This document shows positions 33,166-45,590 of a stretch of 64,000 nt of DNA, one piece after another. Position numbers and translations under genes: made by a program. Position 1 is the stretch's first letter. Every line of letters starts with the position of its first letter. The DNA lies in the NCBI GenBank assembly GCA_007922195.1, contig ML681963.1:132439764-132503763 (forward strand). Reading direction: 5' to 3'. Under the pieces are notes generated by a model. That model saw nothing but the letters and a program-made list of their open reading frames with translations, was not told the origin of the DNA and made no database searches. The stretch is from Podocnemis expansa (Eukaryota > Chordata > Testudines > Podocnemididae).

Positions 33166-34749
33166 TAAAAGATACTGTCTTGTTCACCTTATGTCTCTAA
33201 ATCCTGGACCTCTCAGACACTGTAGAATGGAATATAGAAAGTATCATTCTGCAAGTGGTATCTAGAACAAGTGCAAGATGCTGATGTGAGATATGTACCT
33301 GTCCCCAGTTGCCTTTGAGCTATCTGTCTGACTCTTAACAAGCCTTGTCCAAAGTTGGATGTCTGATTGATCCCAGGCTCTGTCAGCTTGGGAGAAAATA
33401 GTAACCTATGCATTCATCAAAATGAGCTCAGTGAACATTTTCCAGAGGAAATATATTATAGAGCTGTGCAAGACTTGCAGGAACAGCTTTGTCCCATTCT
33501 TCATCTCAAGCTAGGAGGTGCCACTTTATAAATGAAATCAATTCTTCATTTACTTTAGATCAGGGCAATACAACCTTCTATCCATCCTGTTTCTAACCTC
33601 AGTGAATAAGGAGAAAACAGATTAGGCTGCTATCTGAAAAATCTAAATCCGTTCTTAATAGAGGCTTATCCTCACATTTGCATTTTACTATCCCACAGAT
33701 AATTCTTTAATTTTGCAAGTGAATGTCAGCTTTTTTCCCTAGTTTTGATCATTGCCATATGATTTGGCAAGTGTCCCATGATCTTTTCCAGGAGTGTGGG
33801 TTAATTGAAGAAGACTGGCATACAGGAAGAGAGAAACTAACTTTTATCTATTTCTGAACAGCCTTATAGCGTGAGAAAGCTGAAACAAACACAATGTGAT
33901 ATGGTTTTTGGAGTATCTTAAAATTATAACAGATTCAGACATATGATACTAGAGAAGTGAATCGTAGGCCAGGATTGAGGATAAAAATATTATAAAGCAC
34001 AAGTTTTCACCTCAGAAGAATGTTAACAGAAAACATTTCTTACAAGTTTGTCAAACCTTAACCCTGGAATCCTGTCTGGCATTACAGCTGCTTTTTCTTT
34101 CCTCCTCTATGTAGCCTGTGTGCAGCAGGAGGAGCATCATGAACATGTGGTGAAAGAGAAAATTTCTCTGCTTGTTCTGTTATGATGTCCAGGAGGGTGC
34201 CCCTTGATCCTTAGAACAATAGTTTCAGAGAAAATCTTAGCTCAGCTTCTATAGCTCTGGGCTAGAGAGTACCTGGTACAGATGAAGTCTCTTGAGAAAC
34301 TGACAGCCTCTAACAAATCTCTGCTGAGCATGTGCATGCTGATTTTTTTCTCCAAAGACTTCTAGCTCAGATAAGTTTGGATGGGTTTTCAAAAGGGTGG
34401 CAAAAGAATCATCCTTGACATCAGGGTGATGCCCCTGCTTTCCCTAAATTTCAAGGTCTTGCACCAAAGCATGGAGGCATTAGAGTTTTTTGGTAAAATG
34501 ATTTTAAGAAATTTTAATGTGAAGAAAAGAGCTTTTCCCCCTAACCTTGTTCTAAGAAGTGGCTGACCCATTCTAGCTGAAATTTGGAGGGAACGCTTCA
34601 CCCCCTCCCTAGCAATTTGTAGCAGACACCCAGACTGCGAAGCTCCGACTTAAATGGTTTAAAGTTTGGCCAAGTTAGGAGCAATTTAGGGTGGGGTTTA
34701 TATAAAGCGTTAGGCATTATTAACGTCAGGCTTTGCAACATTCTCCACC
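33166..34749. other. Unassigned sequence
   Basis: Nothing was recognised on either strand. Open frames are short. Confidence 0.4.
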
Positions 34750-34925
34750 CAGGGTCATTGCTGGCGCTGGGCTTATAGGACTCGAGCCCTGAGTCTTATC
34801 GCCTGAGCCCCAGATCTGCCGTGGCAGCTGCAGTGGTGGCACACTTACAGCGCTTGAGCCCCGAGTCCTGGCACCTGAGCCCCGGGTCTTTTCTCGGGCC
34901 AGGGGCATTCCTGGCTCCACATACA
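34750..34925 (+). repeat. GC-rich repeat of unknown family, copy 2
   Basis: It shares with 25826-25965 the order CTGG(T/C)GC..GG(T/C)TTAT..GG(A/G)CTCGAGCCC, repeated GAGCCCCGAGTCC/GAGCCCCGG units and a final TTCTCGGGCCAGGG. It is longer than copy 1 because of extra internal GAGCCCC units. Flanks are AT-rich. Confidence 0.55.
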
Positions 34926-37454
34926 AAATTGTGTGTCTGTTTCTTTCTCTTGCAAGCATGCACCATTACTAACTTAATCTGTGGAACTTCTAAAAATGTA
35001 AATTTTAATTTACATTACAATTTTTTAAAGAAATGATATATTTGGCAAATCTTTTACTAAAGTAATAACTCGTGTAATGTTGTAGCATCACCAAATAATT
35101 CAAGTTGTTTTTATCAGCCTTAAAGTCTTTGAAAATAATTTGTGTGCTGTATTACCTAAATAAGTATGATAACACCATTTCCAAGAAATGGTAGGTATTT
35201 TGAATATTTTATTGTTCAGAAAATAGTGATAGGATTATGACTTTTACTACTTCAGGTTCTTCTGTGAGCTCTTTTGTTTCCTGTTTCCTGCTGTGAGAAC
35301 AAGAGGTTTCTGTGCTTATATGTAGTTACTCAGTGCAATTGTTGCTGGTTTTGAATTTTTCATTATGTATTAAACAGAAGTGATGGAAGCTGAAAGCTTA
35401 TATTCCAGAATGGATGGCTTCTCCTTTAGAAAAATAATAGTAGTACAAAAAATGGAAAAATAAGTTTATTACAGTACTCACGGTAGAGCAAACATTACAA
35501 GATATTTAGGCAGATAAACATTCTTTGAAAATTTAATGAACCTTTTGGAACAGAGCTTTTGTTGTAGTTTTTGTATGTAATTTTATAATTCTTATTTTAA
35601 AGTTATGGTCAAGCTTGCATAATGTCATTCATTTTCAATTGTAAACACCATTTCGGCATTACCACTCTTGCACTAAATGCTGTTCCTTAGCGACTGCTGA
35701 CGTCAGTTGGTGCTGCACAAGAAGGTTTGTGTGTTTATCTACTGAGGCCAGACTCTCAGAAAAGGTGAAAGTATGAAGCTTGATTAGTCTAAAGAGATTT
35801 ATTCTTTCAATATTCATACATAGTATTTGCCATACCAAGTTTAATGAAGTTTTGCTAAATTTCATTTTAAAAGTAATATTTGCACCTTCCATTAAGTGCA
35901 CCCACTTTGCTTGTTAATGGAACAACATAAAAAAAGATTTCTGTTTTTCTTTTGTTGTTTTAACAGGGTTGGTTGTGTGTATATATATATATATTTTTTG
36001 TGTAGCATACTTAGTGACTCAAAAAGAGTGTAAATGTCATAGCAGAGAGTTTTTTATAGATTTCCCAAGATTTGAAAGTTATAAAGGTGAAGATTTGGGA
36101 GAAAAATCTACCTTTTATTTGCAGTAGAATATGTTCTAATAGGGAAGATTTTTGGAGGTATAGTATAAAACATTTTGGAAAAATTAGGAATAGTACCTCC
36201 AAACTATGAGTAATTGGCATGTGTGCTTTTGTATTGAATAGAATTGGAATAAAGCTTGTTTGATAATTCTTCAAAATCTTTTGCTATTAATGTTTTTATT
36301 AAAACTACCTACATTGAAAGTCTCTTTTGCATAACTCTTCATTAGTATGTTGAGGAAAGGGGAGGCAGTGTTTGGAGGCTGCCACCATAGTAGAGAAACT
36401 GTAACAGTTAAGCATATGCTGAAGTATTTGCAATATAGGAGTGTTAATGTTGCTAAAGAAAAGACTACTTGCATATGGATTGTTTTGGTTGAATGAACAG
36501 TTCACATCAATTATTTGTGCTAGCAATACACTTGGCAAATATTAATGTGTAAAATGCTATTGCCATGCTCTTTGAAATATTTTTACCCAGATATTGCGGC
36601 TGCTTAGAATGTGGGTCTATGTTTGTTTATTTAGAAAAAAGAACTTTCTCAAAAAGAACGGAAGGCAAAACTTTGAAGAATAAGACTAATCTCTACTTTG
36701 AAGATGATATTCAGTGTTATAAGTGGCCTGATAGGTGGCACATTTTCCCTTTTTGATTTTTTTTTTTGATTGCCTATTTATTTCCTGTAGTTTGTCTGCC
36801 TGTGCTATAGCAGGAGTATGTCCCTTTCTTCTTTCTGTCAGGCAGGTGAATGCAGAACTTTTCATGCCATTCTTTGAACCGTCTGAGTTCTATGCAGGCA
36901 TATTCGCTGTTGTTTCTTAGTTTGCAATGGAAAAGCAACTGGTGTTCCAGGCTAAGATGTCATTTTGAGGTCTTTTTGACCTATCTCAGTCTTCAGGATG
37001 GAAAAAGTAGGAAAAGAAGCTGGGAGAAAGGGAAATCCATTCAACATCTTTAGATTGTGGGCCCTGCATGCACACAGTGACTAGCATATCCACTACTACA
37101 GGCTGCCACTGTGACAAGCCGAAGCAAGACAATGAACAAGCAGCTGTCATCCTGGATTTCTTTCAAGCTGGTTTTCATAAGGCGGTTTAACATTTAGGTC
37201 TCTTTGGATCTAGGCTTCAGGTTTGAGTTCCCACTAGGATCAAGCAGACTGATTTTCTATATCATCTCAAGATTCTATAGATGTATCTTACCAATGTCTC
37301 CTATTAGGAAGTTACCTCATCTCTGGTATCTCACCCTAGTTCTAAAAATATGTTTGGATTGTTTTGTATCACTGTGGCCTATCTGTTTGTGAGAGGGCAA
37401 ACAAATTATCCTTTAGCTCTGACCCTCAGGCACAGTGGGGCAGGCAAGAAATTT
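34926..37454. other. Unassigned AT-rich sequence
   Basis: This holds a short GT/TA run at about 35975-35995 and no other feature that I recognise. It could be intron or intergenic DNA. Confidence 0.4.
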
Positions 37455-37845
37455 ATAAAGGGGATAGCCGTGTTAGTCTAGTCCAGTGAAAAAACAACAA
37501 GGAATTGTGTGGCACTTTAAGACTAACAGATTTATTTTTTGCATGAGCTTTCGTGGGAGAAGATCCCACTTCCTCAGATGCTTCGAAGATGGGTGAACTT
37601 ACAGAAAGGAATGAAACTAAATGCAAGGGGGTGTAAAACATAGGATCAGCTCATAAAGTAACAGCAAATCAGAGCAGTTTACAGGCTCAAACCATAGGAA
37701 GCATGAAGTCAAATTACCCTTTGTAATGGGAAAAGAATCCATAGTCTCGATTCAGTCCTGCTTTCACAGAATTTAGCTTGCATATTAATTCGAGTTCATC
37801 TGTCTCTCTTTGAAGTCTTGATGTCCCAGAGCCTGGCTGTTGGGC
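37455..37845 (-). mobile_element. Penelope-like element 3' end, minus strand
   Basis: The left end is the PLE tail (GATAGCCGTGTTAGTCTAGTC, GGCACTTTAAGACTAACAG, GCATGAGCTTTCGTGGGAGA). The reverse complement of 37740-37845 encodes the C-terminal end of the PLE protein (TSRLQRETDELELICKLNS), matching the plus-strand copy at 44.94-45.05 kb. Only the 3' end is present. Confidence 0.82.
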
Positions 37846-38559
37846 AGGGCAGGTCAGACGAGGTAAGTGGTCCAGGGTCCCTTAGCTTCAAGCAGGGCAT
37901 GTCAAGCAAGCAGTCTAGGGCTCCTGACCTTCAGGCAGGGCAGGGCTAGTGAGCATGTTGTTGCCTCTAGCAGAGGGAATGAGTGGGAGTACAGGGCACC
38001 TGACCAGTGGGGGTGTCTGCTGCACCAGGAGCGTGTGGTATAGGGACAGAGGGATGCAGAGCCATCTGACTCTACTGCATCACAGCCCAGGGCACTGGGT
38101 TGGCAGGCCTCTGTCTAAAACCAGTTAACTGGTGCCCCATGCATGGCTCTGACCACGGTTGGCTATTCTTTCTCCCTACCCTATTCGAGAGTGTATCTGA
38201 GTCTAGGGTCATCCTCTGCTTCCTTGGGATACACAGCCAGCAATAATCTCAGCAGTTTGTTGGTGTTGGGTGTGTTTGGTGATCTTGGTAGTTCAAAATT
38301 GCTGCTGACATATCTGATGGGCTCAGGGGCTGGCAGCAGGAGGGAAGCATCTATCTTCCTTGTCATCTGCTGTCCAACTGAGGTAGCTGACCTGCTTCTT
38401 GCACTTCTAGCTCCTGTTGCTTCCCTCTGCTTATGGTCCAGCAGGTGTGAACTTCTGGGTTCCACCCACCAGGGGAGGATGGCCTTCTCTCTCTGTCAGT
38501 CTTGGAGGAAGGCCATGCCACCCAGCTGCATTCATTATACTAGGAGCTCTTCTCTGCAC
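37846..38559. other. Unassigned, moderately GC-rich sequence
   Basis: This includes repeated GGCAGGGCAGG-type motifs at 37.85-37.95 kb. A 151-codon plus-strand frame (38143-38598) and a 94-codon antisense frame (38181-38465) overlap here, and neither matches a known family. Confidence 0.35.
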
Positions 38560-38680
38560 CTGTTAGAGTTTGAATTCACCTTTCTTGAACCTGGGTGACT
38601 AGTATTGTACATAGTAGTCCAGATGCAGTCTTGTTTCTCCTGGAAATGCCTTGCCTGATATATCCTAGCATATGCAGTGG
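38560..38680 (-). mobile_element. CR1 LINE fragment, antisense
   Basis: On the plus strand the text TTTCTTGAACCTGGGTGACT, ATTGTACATAGTA and CAGATGCAGTCTTG is the antisense of a well-known internal CR1 region. The piece is short and both ends are diffuse. Confidence 0.5.
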
Positions 38681-38689
38681 TATTGTAAC

Positions 38690-38830
38690 AATGCTGGTTC
38701 TAGGATATTAGAGAGACAAGAAATGTGAGGTAATATCTTTTATTGGCCCAAGTGCTATTGGTGAGTGAGACAAACTTCCAAGCTTACAGGAGAAAAAAGA
38801 GCTCTGTGTAACTGATAATCCCCCGGTTTG
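38690..38830. repeat. Interspersed repeat, PLE-like tail, copy 2
   Basis: GGATATTAGAGAGACAAG, GAGGTAATATCTTTTATTGG and AGCTTACAGG match the order of the copy at 32968-33165. Family as for that copy. Confidence 0.5.
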
Positions 38831-39439
38831 CAATTATTATTATTAGGCCCTACATTGACCTTATGCTTTATACTATTGGATTTCATCTCATCTATACACA
38901 TTTAAGTAGTTATGTAGCTTAGCATAGATAACTTACTGAGAGTCTTAATTTTTACTTCTTTATTATGTTAAAAAATAGTGAATGACTCACCTCTTACTTT
39001 ATAGAGAATTTTTCTTGTGATGTCAAGTTATATTTGGATAGTAATTGGAATTTAATTAAAATGCTCAAAAGTATTTTAAAATAGTGTTTATTTAAATAAG
39101 ACTACTTTAAATGTGCTGAGTACATAAGAAAAAAGTAAATTTATCAAAATATTTTGTTTAAAAATTAACAAAGGAAGAAACATCTATAATTAGTGAACTG
39201 ATGGTTTTTGGTCACCGTGTCATTTCAAATTTCAGAATTAGTAGTTCTCATCTTCTTACACCTTGTTTTTATTTATAGATTAGAAGCAGAAAACAAGATT
39301 TCCTGTTTTTTCAACTTGAAATTTGTTGAATTAGTCACTGAACTAGTTGAATAAACTGAAATGAGAAAAATAGTCTTTCTGTACCTGCAGAGGAGGATCC
39401 TGCTATCAGAAGCTGGTTTACCATTTCAGTGAACTGATT
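38831..39439. other. Unassigned AT-rich sequence
   Basis: Nothing was recognised in this stretch. Confidence 0.35.
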
Positions 39440-40770
39440 CCATGTACTTAGCCAGTCTGTCTCATTAGAGCCCTGGGCAAATACAAATACTTGGATCTGA
39501 ATGTGACTTCTCGGTGCCTAGGGCAGACCAACTGAATATGCTAAGGTCACAGCACACTGCAAACGAAGAGCAGATTCTCTCAGCAATGATGCATGATAAT
39601 GAAGTCACACTTACTTGCCAGTTACATGCAATGCTTCTATTTTCCCACACTGGTTATCAAGAATGTAAAATAAAATATACGTGGTCCCCTTTACTGTGTA
39701 TCAGTCTCTGGCTCTCAATCAGCCACTAGGTCCAGTAAAGAGGAAAATTATTCAAAACTCTGTGCTCTTTATGAAAAAAAAGATCTCCTGCCCTCGAAGT
39801 ATCAGCTACATTATCAAATCATAAGTTTGGTTCTTACACAAAATATCACATGCCTAGCCAATCCTTTAGTAATTAAAACTAAATGTTTATTATAAAAGGA
39901 AAGAAACAAAGTATATAAGAAATGTTAAATGTTTAAATCAATCAGATACATACAAAAGATTTGCAAGTCCATATATATGTATGATTTTAGTAGAATTGGG
40001 GAGTTTACAGGCTTATATAGTCCTTCTGCTATACATTCAGTCCTTTGCTTCACAGCTTCAGTGGTAGATGAGTTGATTCAGAGGTAGGTGAAGGCTGAAA
40101 AGGAAAGACTGACTGAAGGATGATATCTGAATAGATGTTGTGCAGCTCTTTTATGTCTCTTGGCCTTTTCCATGAGGCTCGTGGAGATGTACAAATGGAG
40201 TCCAGGTTCACATCAGTAAGTCCTGGTGACTCATCAAATGTAGCCCCAGGTTCTCCCCCCGGGCCCATTATATTTATGAGTTTCTTTAATGCAGTGATTT
40301 TTAAACTATGGGTTAGAACGCAGTACTTGGTCACAGAGCATCAGGTACTGGTTGCTGGCACCCCTTACTGCTGCTGCCAAAAAACCGGAATGCATTGCTC
40401 AATGATGTAATTTTTGGGTAATGGGCATAAATGATTATTTTTCAACTGGGTCCTGAGTAAAAAGGTTTGAAAACTGCTGCCTTAATTGGCCATTAAGCAG
40501 GTTAGTGCCACAGCCATTCTATTTGAGGTGTTGCCCAGAAACACATCACAAGTGGAACTACAGATACATTAAACATATCCAAAACTTCCAATACAGATAT
40601 GACACATGCACGCGAGCAATATCATCATACTCAGCAAATTATAACCTTTTTAGTGGTACCAGACATGGTCTGCCTCAGATGAATTATTGTAATTCTGAAA
40701 TATTGATATTAAATCACATTATAAATGGTCCCCCTAATTCAGCGAACAGCATCACACTGCAATTGCTGGA
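39440..40770 (-). repeat. Possible LTR of an old retroelement, antisense
   Basis: The style is that of an antisense LTR: a TTTATT-bearing stretch (about 39880-39895), a tail-like part at 40480-40770 (CAGAAACACATCACAAGTGG, GAATTATTGTAATTC), and an end at about CATCACA. Its continuity is broken by a hAT element at 40292-40479. No target duplication was found, and this call rests mainly on resemblance. Confidence 0.28.
40292..40479. mobile_element. Non-autonomous hAT element (CAGTGGTTTTCAAAC family), copy 2, inverted
   Basis: The ends are CAGTGATTTTTAAAC and GTTTGAAAACTGCTG. The flanks CTTTAATG (40284-40291) and CCTTAATT (40480-40487) agree at six of eight positions. The interior is the reverse of copies at 1575 and 42256 (for example AACTGGGTCCTGAG versus CTCGGGACCCAGTT). 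Confidence 0.78.
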
Positions 40771-40864
40771 ATAAACTTTTACTAGACCAACAGTCTGCTT
40801 ATTCTTTTCTAGATTTAATTGCATCCACATATCTGGTGTTTTAGAGTCAGTAGCCACACCATCA

Positions 40865-41035
40865 GCTAGTGAGCTCCTGTCACCCCAAACAGCTGATGAG
40901 TCCTGCTGGCTGCCTACTAGCTGATTAGCTGTTGAGCCTGACTGCTGAACAACTGGTCAGTTCTGTCTTCCTGCCTGATAGCTGATCAACTGTCCAGCCC
41001 TGCCCACCTAACAGCCTCAGCTTCTGAGGCTCTTC
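40865..41035. repeat. Degenerate minisatellite, roughly four units of about 35 bp
   Basis: Units begin with AGCTGAT(G/T)AG, AGCTGATTAGC, AACTGGTCAG and AGCTGATCAAC and continue with a pyrimidine-rich CTG(C/T)CT stretch. Unit boundaries are loose. Confidence 0.45.
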
Positions 41036-42255
41036 CATCTGACTTTACAGAGCCCTTCACAATTTCTGTTACTTTCATAGTTTTATTATAGAAGTAGTGC
41101 TAGCAGCTTCAAATGTACATATCCAGAATAGTCAGATTCTTCAATTAGAAGGGAGTGAAAGATTTTTCACTCAACTTCCAGTTTATTCCATATTTATGCA
41201 TATGGCTGCTGTGTGGTAATTCATAGAACTGCTCAGTGCTTCAGTACAGCAAATGTCTTAATGCTACTCAGTAGTACACCAGAAATAGTTAAAGACTTCT
41301 CAGCGGCAAGCACTGTAGGTGTTCACCTGCTAGGTCCAATAGACTCTAGTCTTAAGGTGTCACAAAAAGCACTTAGACACATGGATAACAGAAAGGAGGA
41401 GTGGTTTCCTAGGACTGGTAGAAAAGGTTGCAAATATCTTAAGTACAGCGGTTTAAGCAGTTATGCTATAAGGTAAACATAGCAATACTTAACTTTGTCT
41501 CTGGAGCACTCCAGTTGAAGATTAGGGAGGACTAGGCAAAATTGCTGTCCAGCTAGCTGCCCAACTTCAAACTAAGGTGCCTAGTTGGGACATCCCCTCC
41601 ACCAAAAAACCGCCACCATCATTTTTGGTGGCAGCGCAGACCCCCCTTGCTACTGAAATGTTGTCAAATCCTCTCAGCACTGCTGCAGGCACTGGTGGCT
41701 CTATATTTAGTTGCCAGGGTGTGCTCTGCTAGTGCAGTTCAGAAGCAGTGTTAGGCACTACACTACAAACCCAGGGTGCCATGGCAACCTAGCACCCAGG
41801 ATTTATCAGGCCCTAGGCTAGGATTTTTTAGACCTAATTCTTCTAGTAGAGACTATAAAGTAATCTGTAATTTTACTGATCAGGATGACATGGCATATTA
41901 TTAAGGGTCCTTCTACATTATCTGCCTACTATTTTGCAGGCTGTTCCACTATTGCTTTAGAGAATGAGTTCCCTTCTCCTTTGAATAATTGTACACTAAT
42001 TTATTTCTTAGAATTCAGAATGATGATACTTAAAACCCGAAACACAGAGAGAGAAAGCGGACTGCTCCATAAAGCAGAGGCACATCTCAACCCACTCTGA
42101 CCCAAGCTGTCTGTCTGCCACTGATCAGGGGCTTCCGTACAGAGCAACCAGCACCAGGAAAAGCCTCGAGAATTAAAGTGGTGGAACACAATTTTGACAC
42201 AGTTTTAGATTACCTCAGAAGTTCCATCCCTGTTGGGTGTTCTTTTACATTTGAA
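41036..42255. other. Unassigned sequence
   Basis: No recognised element. Positions 41580-41800 are more GC-rich than the flanks. Confidence 0.35.
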
Positions 42256-42416
42256 AAGTGGTTTTCAAACTTTTTTCTCTGAATCCACTGAAAAAATCAT
42301 TTATTCTTGCGATCCAACAATTACATCTTCAAGCAACACGTTCCACTCTTTCAGTGGCAGCAACAAGGGTGCCATGACTCAGTACTGGGTCCTTACCTGT
42401 GGTTTGAAAACCACTT
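42256..42416. mobile_element. Non-autonomous hAT element (CAGTGGTTTTCAAAC family), copy 3
   Basis: The left end AAGTGGTTTTCAAAC has a changed first base. The right end is GTTTGAAAACCACTT. The flanks CATTTGAA and TATTAGAA agree at six of eight positions. The interior parallels 1575-1763, including ACTCAGTACTGGGTCCT. Confidence 0.78.
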
Positions 42417-44398
42417 TATTAGAAGTATACAGCAAGGGTTGTGAAGGACAAAAGTAAGCTTGCTTCTCAGCAGACCCGTCTCAGCACACTAATCTTTATC
42501 AGTAATTCTTCCTTATTTAGTAGACTTTATCCACAACTTTATACTTCATATTTGTTTCCTCTTCTTGATTTTCTTGTAAAACTCTTTAGAGTTCCTGATT
42601 AACAGTTTATTAGCATAGGCCTATCAGTATGCATTTAAGCTACAAAACAGAAAAAAAGATTTCAAATAATTTATTTTAGATAGCCCACAACATGGTATGA
42701 TTTCAAAGCAAATTTCTATGGCAATCCAGGCATAGAAAGTAGTAAATCATATACATGTGCAAGCTGTGCTACATTTAAGTAGTGGTAAAACAACCTAATC
42801 CAGGGGTGCCCAGCTCATACTGTTGAGGGCTGAATTACATTTTTTGTTAGAATTCATGGATCAGGAGTAAAATGTTACCAGACAAGAGGCAAGTTTTGCA
42901 AAATGAGCCTCTTTGGTTGAGCATTGCCTTTAAAGACACAGATTTTTTAAAAGAATGAATATATGAAATCCTCCTTTTTCTGCCCATTTATTTATCCCTC
43001 TGTTTGGTGCCTTCTGTGACTATCACTCCTTGCATGTCACCATTTCTGTGGATTTTTTTCCTATCCCCTCTTCTCCAACCATAGTTTGGGATTTCTCCCC
43101 TTATATCTCCTTTGAGACTTTTTTTTTGTGTCCTGTTCTCTGTAGGTGGTAGGCCGGTTGGTGGGATGGGAGGATGAAGCTGCTTCCCTGAATGTGGGGA
43201 CACACTGCAGTACTTGTAAATAAAAAAGAGGTAGGAAGAAACAGTCTCTTCCCTGGGCCTTTATTGTTCTTGACAGATTATAACCTTTCTGTTGGTACCT
43301 GACAGGGCATATGGGATGTAGAACTTACTGTATGAATTGGGGAAGCTTTAATAGTTCATTTATATTTTAAATACTTTTAGTTATTAATCAGAAATCTGTA
43401 AGAACAATTTCCTTATTTCACAAACTTGTGATGAATACCTATCCTTAAAATATACCAAATTGGGAAGTGGAATTTATTTGGTCTTCCTGTTCAGGAATGA
43501 GGACAGAAACTGCAAATTATGAATCATTGCACTGCAAGAATTACAATTATCATCATCTTAGAAATAAACATAAATATTGTATACTATTATTTGTCTGTGT
43601 GCACTGCATGTTTATATTTTAATTTGTTCTAAAATTACCTTACATGTTGAATTTCAATGGCTTGGAAAATATTAATCAGCTAGTTATTTCCCTAAACACT
43701 GGCATAGAAATTAACACTTGTAATGGGGCAAAAAAATTGTTCCATTCAGTTTGATGTGTTTCTGTATAGGAGTTGGCTTTTTTGTCATAGTGTGGTTGGT
43801 TGGTTGGTTGGTTGGTTGGTTGGTTTGTTTGTTTGTTTAAGAGGACGTTTTGGATCACATGCACTTAAGTTTTGTTTGAGCTATCTATCATAATCGTAAG
43901 CCTCAATATTGTGGTCTGGTTGAAAATGCTTAACTTTGGATGAAGAAAAACTACTTGCTAGTGATGGCAGTGTTTTTTTAAAGTGGTATTTCTCCCTTTT
44001 ATTTGCACATTGAAATCCTAGTTGATTGTGAGACTAATTAGCCAAGTAAAGCAGAACAGGATTAGGTTTGAAATCATATTTAGAAACTACTAGGCTTCTA
44101 TTGCCTTTTATTTTTTTTTACATACATTTACAGCTATCTATATATCTTATGTATTGTCAACCAAAAACTAATTAGTGACAGTCAAGGTTGCAACAGGACA
44201 TGTTCTCTCCACCCAAAACCTTAAAACTTGGAAATAAGAAATTAAAGGGGAAAACTTGTGTATGCCTTTCAACCTTCCTGTTGCTCACAGTGCTGTCAGT
44301 AATGAACTCCCTGTAATCCATAAGCTTTTCACTTTTGTCTCAAATAGATATCAAAAACCAATATGTACTCCCATGTAATTAAACTTGTGATTGTACAC
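42417..44398. other. Unassigned AT-rich sequence with a GGTT/GTTT microsatellite
   Basis: A (GGTT)n(GTTT)n microsatellite occupies about 43794-43838. At 42803 CAGGGGTGCCCAGC looks like one hAT end, but no partner end was found. The rest is unassigned. Confidence 0.45.
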
Positions 44399-44749
44399 AA
44401 AACCTTAATAAGTTCCAAAGGGGCAGCCGTGTTAGTCTAGTAAAGCAGAAAAAGCAAGGAGTCCTGTGGCACTTAAAGACTAACAGATTTATTTATCGCA
44501 TGAGCTTTCGTGGGAGAAAATCCCACTTCATCAGATGCTTTGAAGAGGGGAAACGTACAGAATGGGATGAAAATAAATGCAAGGGACTGTAAGACACGGG
44601 ATCAGGTCATATAGTAACCGCAAATCAGAGCAGCCACATATCCCTGCAACAAACCACGCTGCCAACTTTGTCTGCATATCTGAGCAAAAGACACCATAAT
44701 AGGACCTAATCAAGCCAGCTACTCCATCAAAGGGTCCTTCACCTGCTCA

Positions 44750-45058
44750 TCCACTAATGTGATTTATGCCATCATGTGCCAGAAATGCCCCCATGTCTTA
44801 TACATTGGACAAACAGGTCAGTCCCTGTGCAGAAGAATATATGGGTAAAAGACGGACATCAGAAATCACAACACAAATAAAACAGTTGCTGAGCACTTCC
44901 ATCTTTCTAATTACTCCATTGATGATCTGTTAATGACTGTCCTCAAGGAAGTCAGTGGGACATCAAGACTTCAAAGAGAAACAGCTGAACTTGAATTAAT
45001 ATGCAAATTAGATTGTGTGAAAGCAGGATTGAATCATAACTATGACATCTTTTCCCAT
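44750..45058 (+). pseudogene. PLE GIY-YIG endonuclease relic
   Basis: Translation gives VIYAIMCQKCPHVLYIGQTGQSL, with the CxxC pair and the YIGQT element of the GIY-YIG nuclease fold. It continues with RIYG, a stop, KTDIRNHNTNKTVAEHF, SIDDL and TSRLQRETAELELICKLD to the end of the ORF. In Penelope-like elements this domain nicks the target DNA for insertion. At least one in-frame stop (near 44850) shows it is inactive. The reverse-transcriptase part is missing through 5' truncation. Confidence 0.85.
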
Positions 45059-45060
45059 TC

Positions 45061-45165
45061 ATAGAATCATAGAATCATAGGGTTGGAAGGGACCTCATAG
45101 GTCATCTGGTCCAACCTCCTGCCAGAGGCAGGACGACTCCCACTAAACCATCCCAGTCATAGAAT
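45061..45165 (-). mobile_element. CR1 LINE 3' tail, minus strand, inside the PLE
   Basis: TCATAGAATCATAGAATCATAGG followed by GGAAGGGACCTCATAGGTCATCTGGTCC is the reverse of the CR1 3' end. Only the last 100 bases or so are present. Confidence 0.9.
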
Positions 45166-45504
45166 CAAATGCAATAGGTTGACTTCACCCTCCTCTATGT
45201 GCTGTTTCCCAGGGTTTGAATCTTTTCAAATGCTCTAATTTGCTGTTACTGTATGACCTGATCCCATGTCTTACTCTCCATTGCATTTATTTTCATCCCA
45301 TTCTGTAAGTTCCCCCTCTTCAAAGCATCTGATGAAGTGGGATTTTCTTCCACAAAAGCTCATGCAATAAATAAATCTGTTAGTCTTTAAGTGCCACAGA
45401 AAACCTTAATAGTGGTCTTATATAATTTAGTATCAAATGTAGCAACAGATCCATACGTATGTCACATATTCCATACATTTGGGAAATTATTCTATTTTAA
45501 CTCT

Positions 45505-45590
45505 AAATAAATGCGTTAATTTTTAAAAGTGCCACAAGACTCCTTGTTGTTTTGCTGAACTGGACTAATATGGCTACCCCTTTAGAATTT
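45505..45590 (+). mobile_element. Separate PLE tail scrap
   Basis: TAAAAGTGCCACAAGACTCC, then GTTTTGCTGAACTGGACTAATATGGCTACCCC is the terminal part of a PLE tail. It lies outside the 12-bp duplication of the neighbouring PLE, so it is probably an independent, older piece. Confidence 0.7.

Larger units (their letters stand above)
44411..45399 (+). mobile_element. Penelope-like element with GIY-YIG region and 12-bp target duplication
   Basis: A perfect 12-bp duplication AAAACCTTAATA lies at 44399-44410 and 45400-45411. The left end is an inverted piece of the PLE tail (AGTTCCAAAGGGGCAGCCGTG, GTTAGTCTAG, GGAGTCCTGTGGCAC, CATGAGCTTTCGTGGGAGA). The right end carries the tail in the normal direction (CATCTGATGAAGTGGGATT, AAAAGCTCATGCAATAAATAAATCTG). 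Between them is the C-terminal coding part with the endonuclease. A CR1 tail at 45061-45165 was inserted into it. This head-inverted, 5'-truncated form is typical of PLE insertions. Confidence 0.86.

Noticed and set aside
38143..38598. 151-codon plus-strand frame and the overlapping antisense frame at 38181-38465
   Set aside because: Both occupy the same DNA, neither shows a motif I know, and a CR1 fragment overlaps the end. The antisense frame is the more protein-like but too weak to call.
42803..42900. hAT element starting CAGGGGTGCCCAGC
   Set aside because: Only one end is visible and no partner end or duplicated octamer was found.
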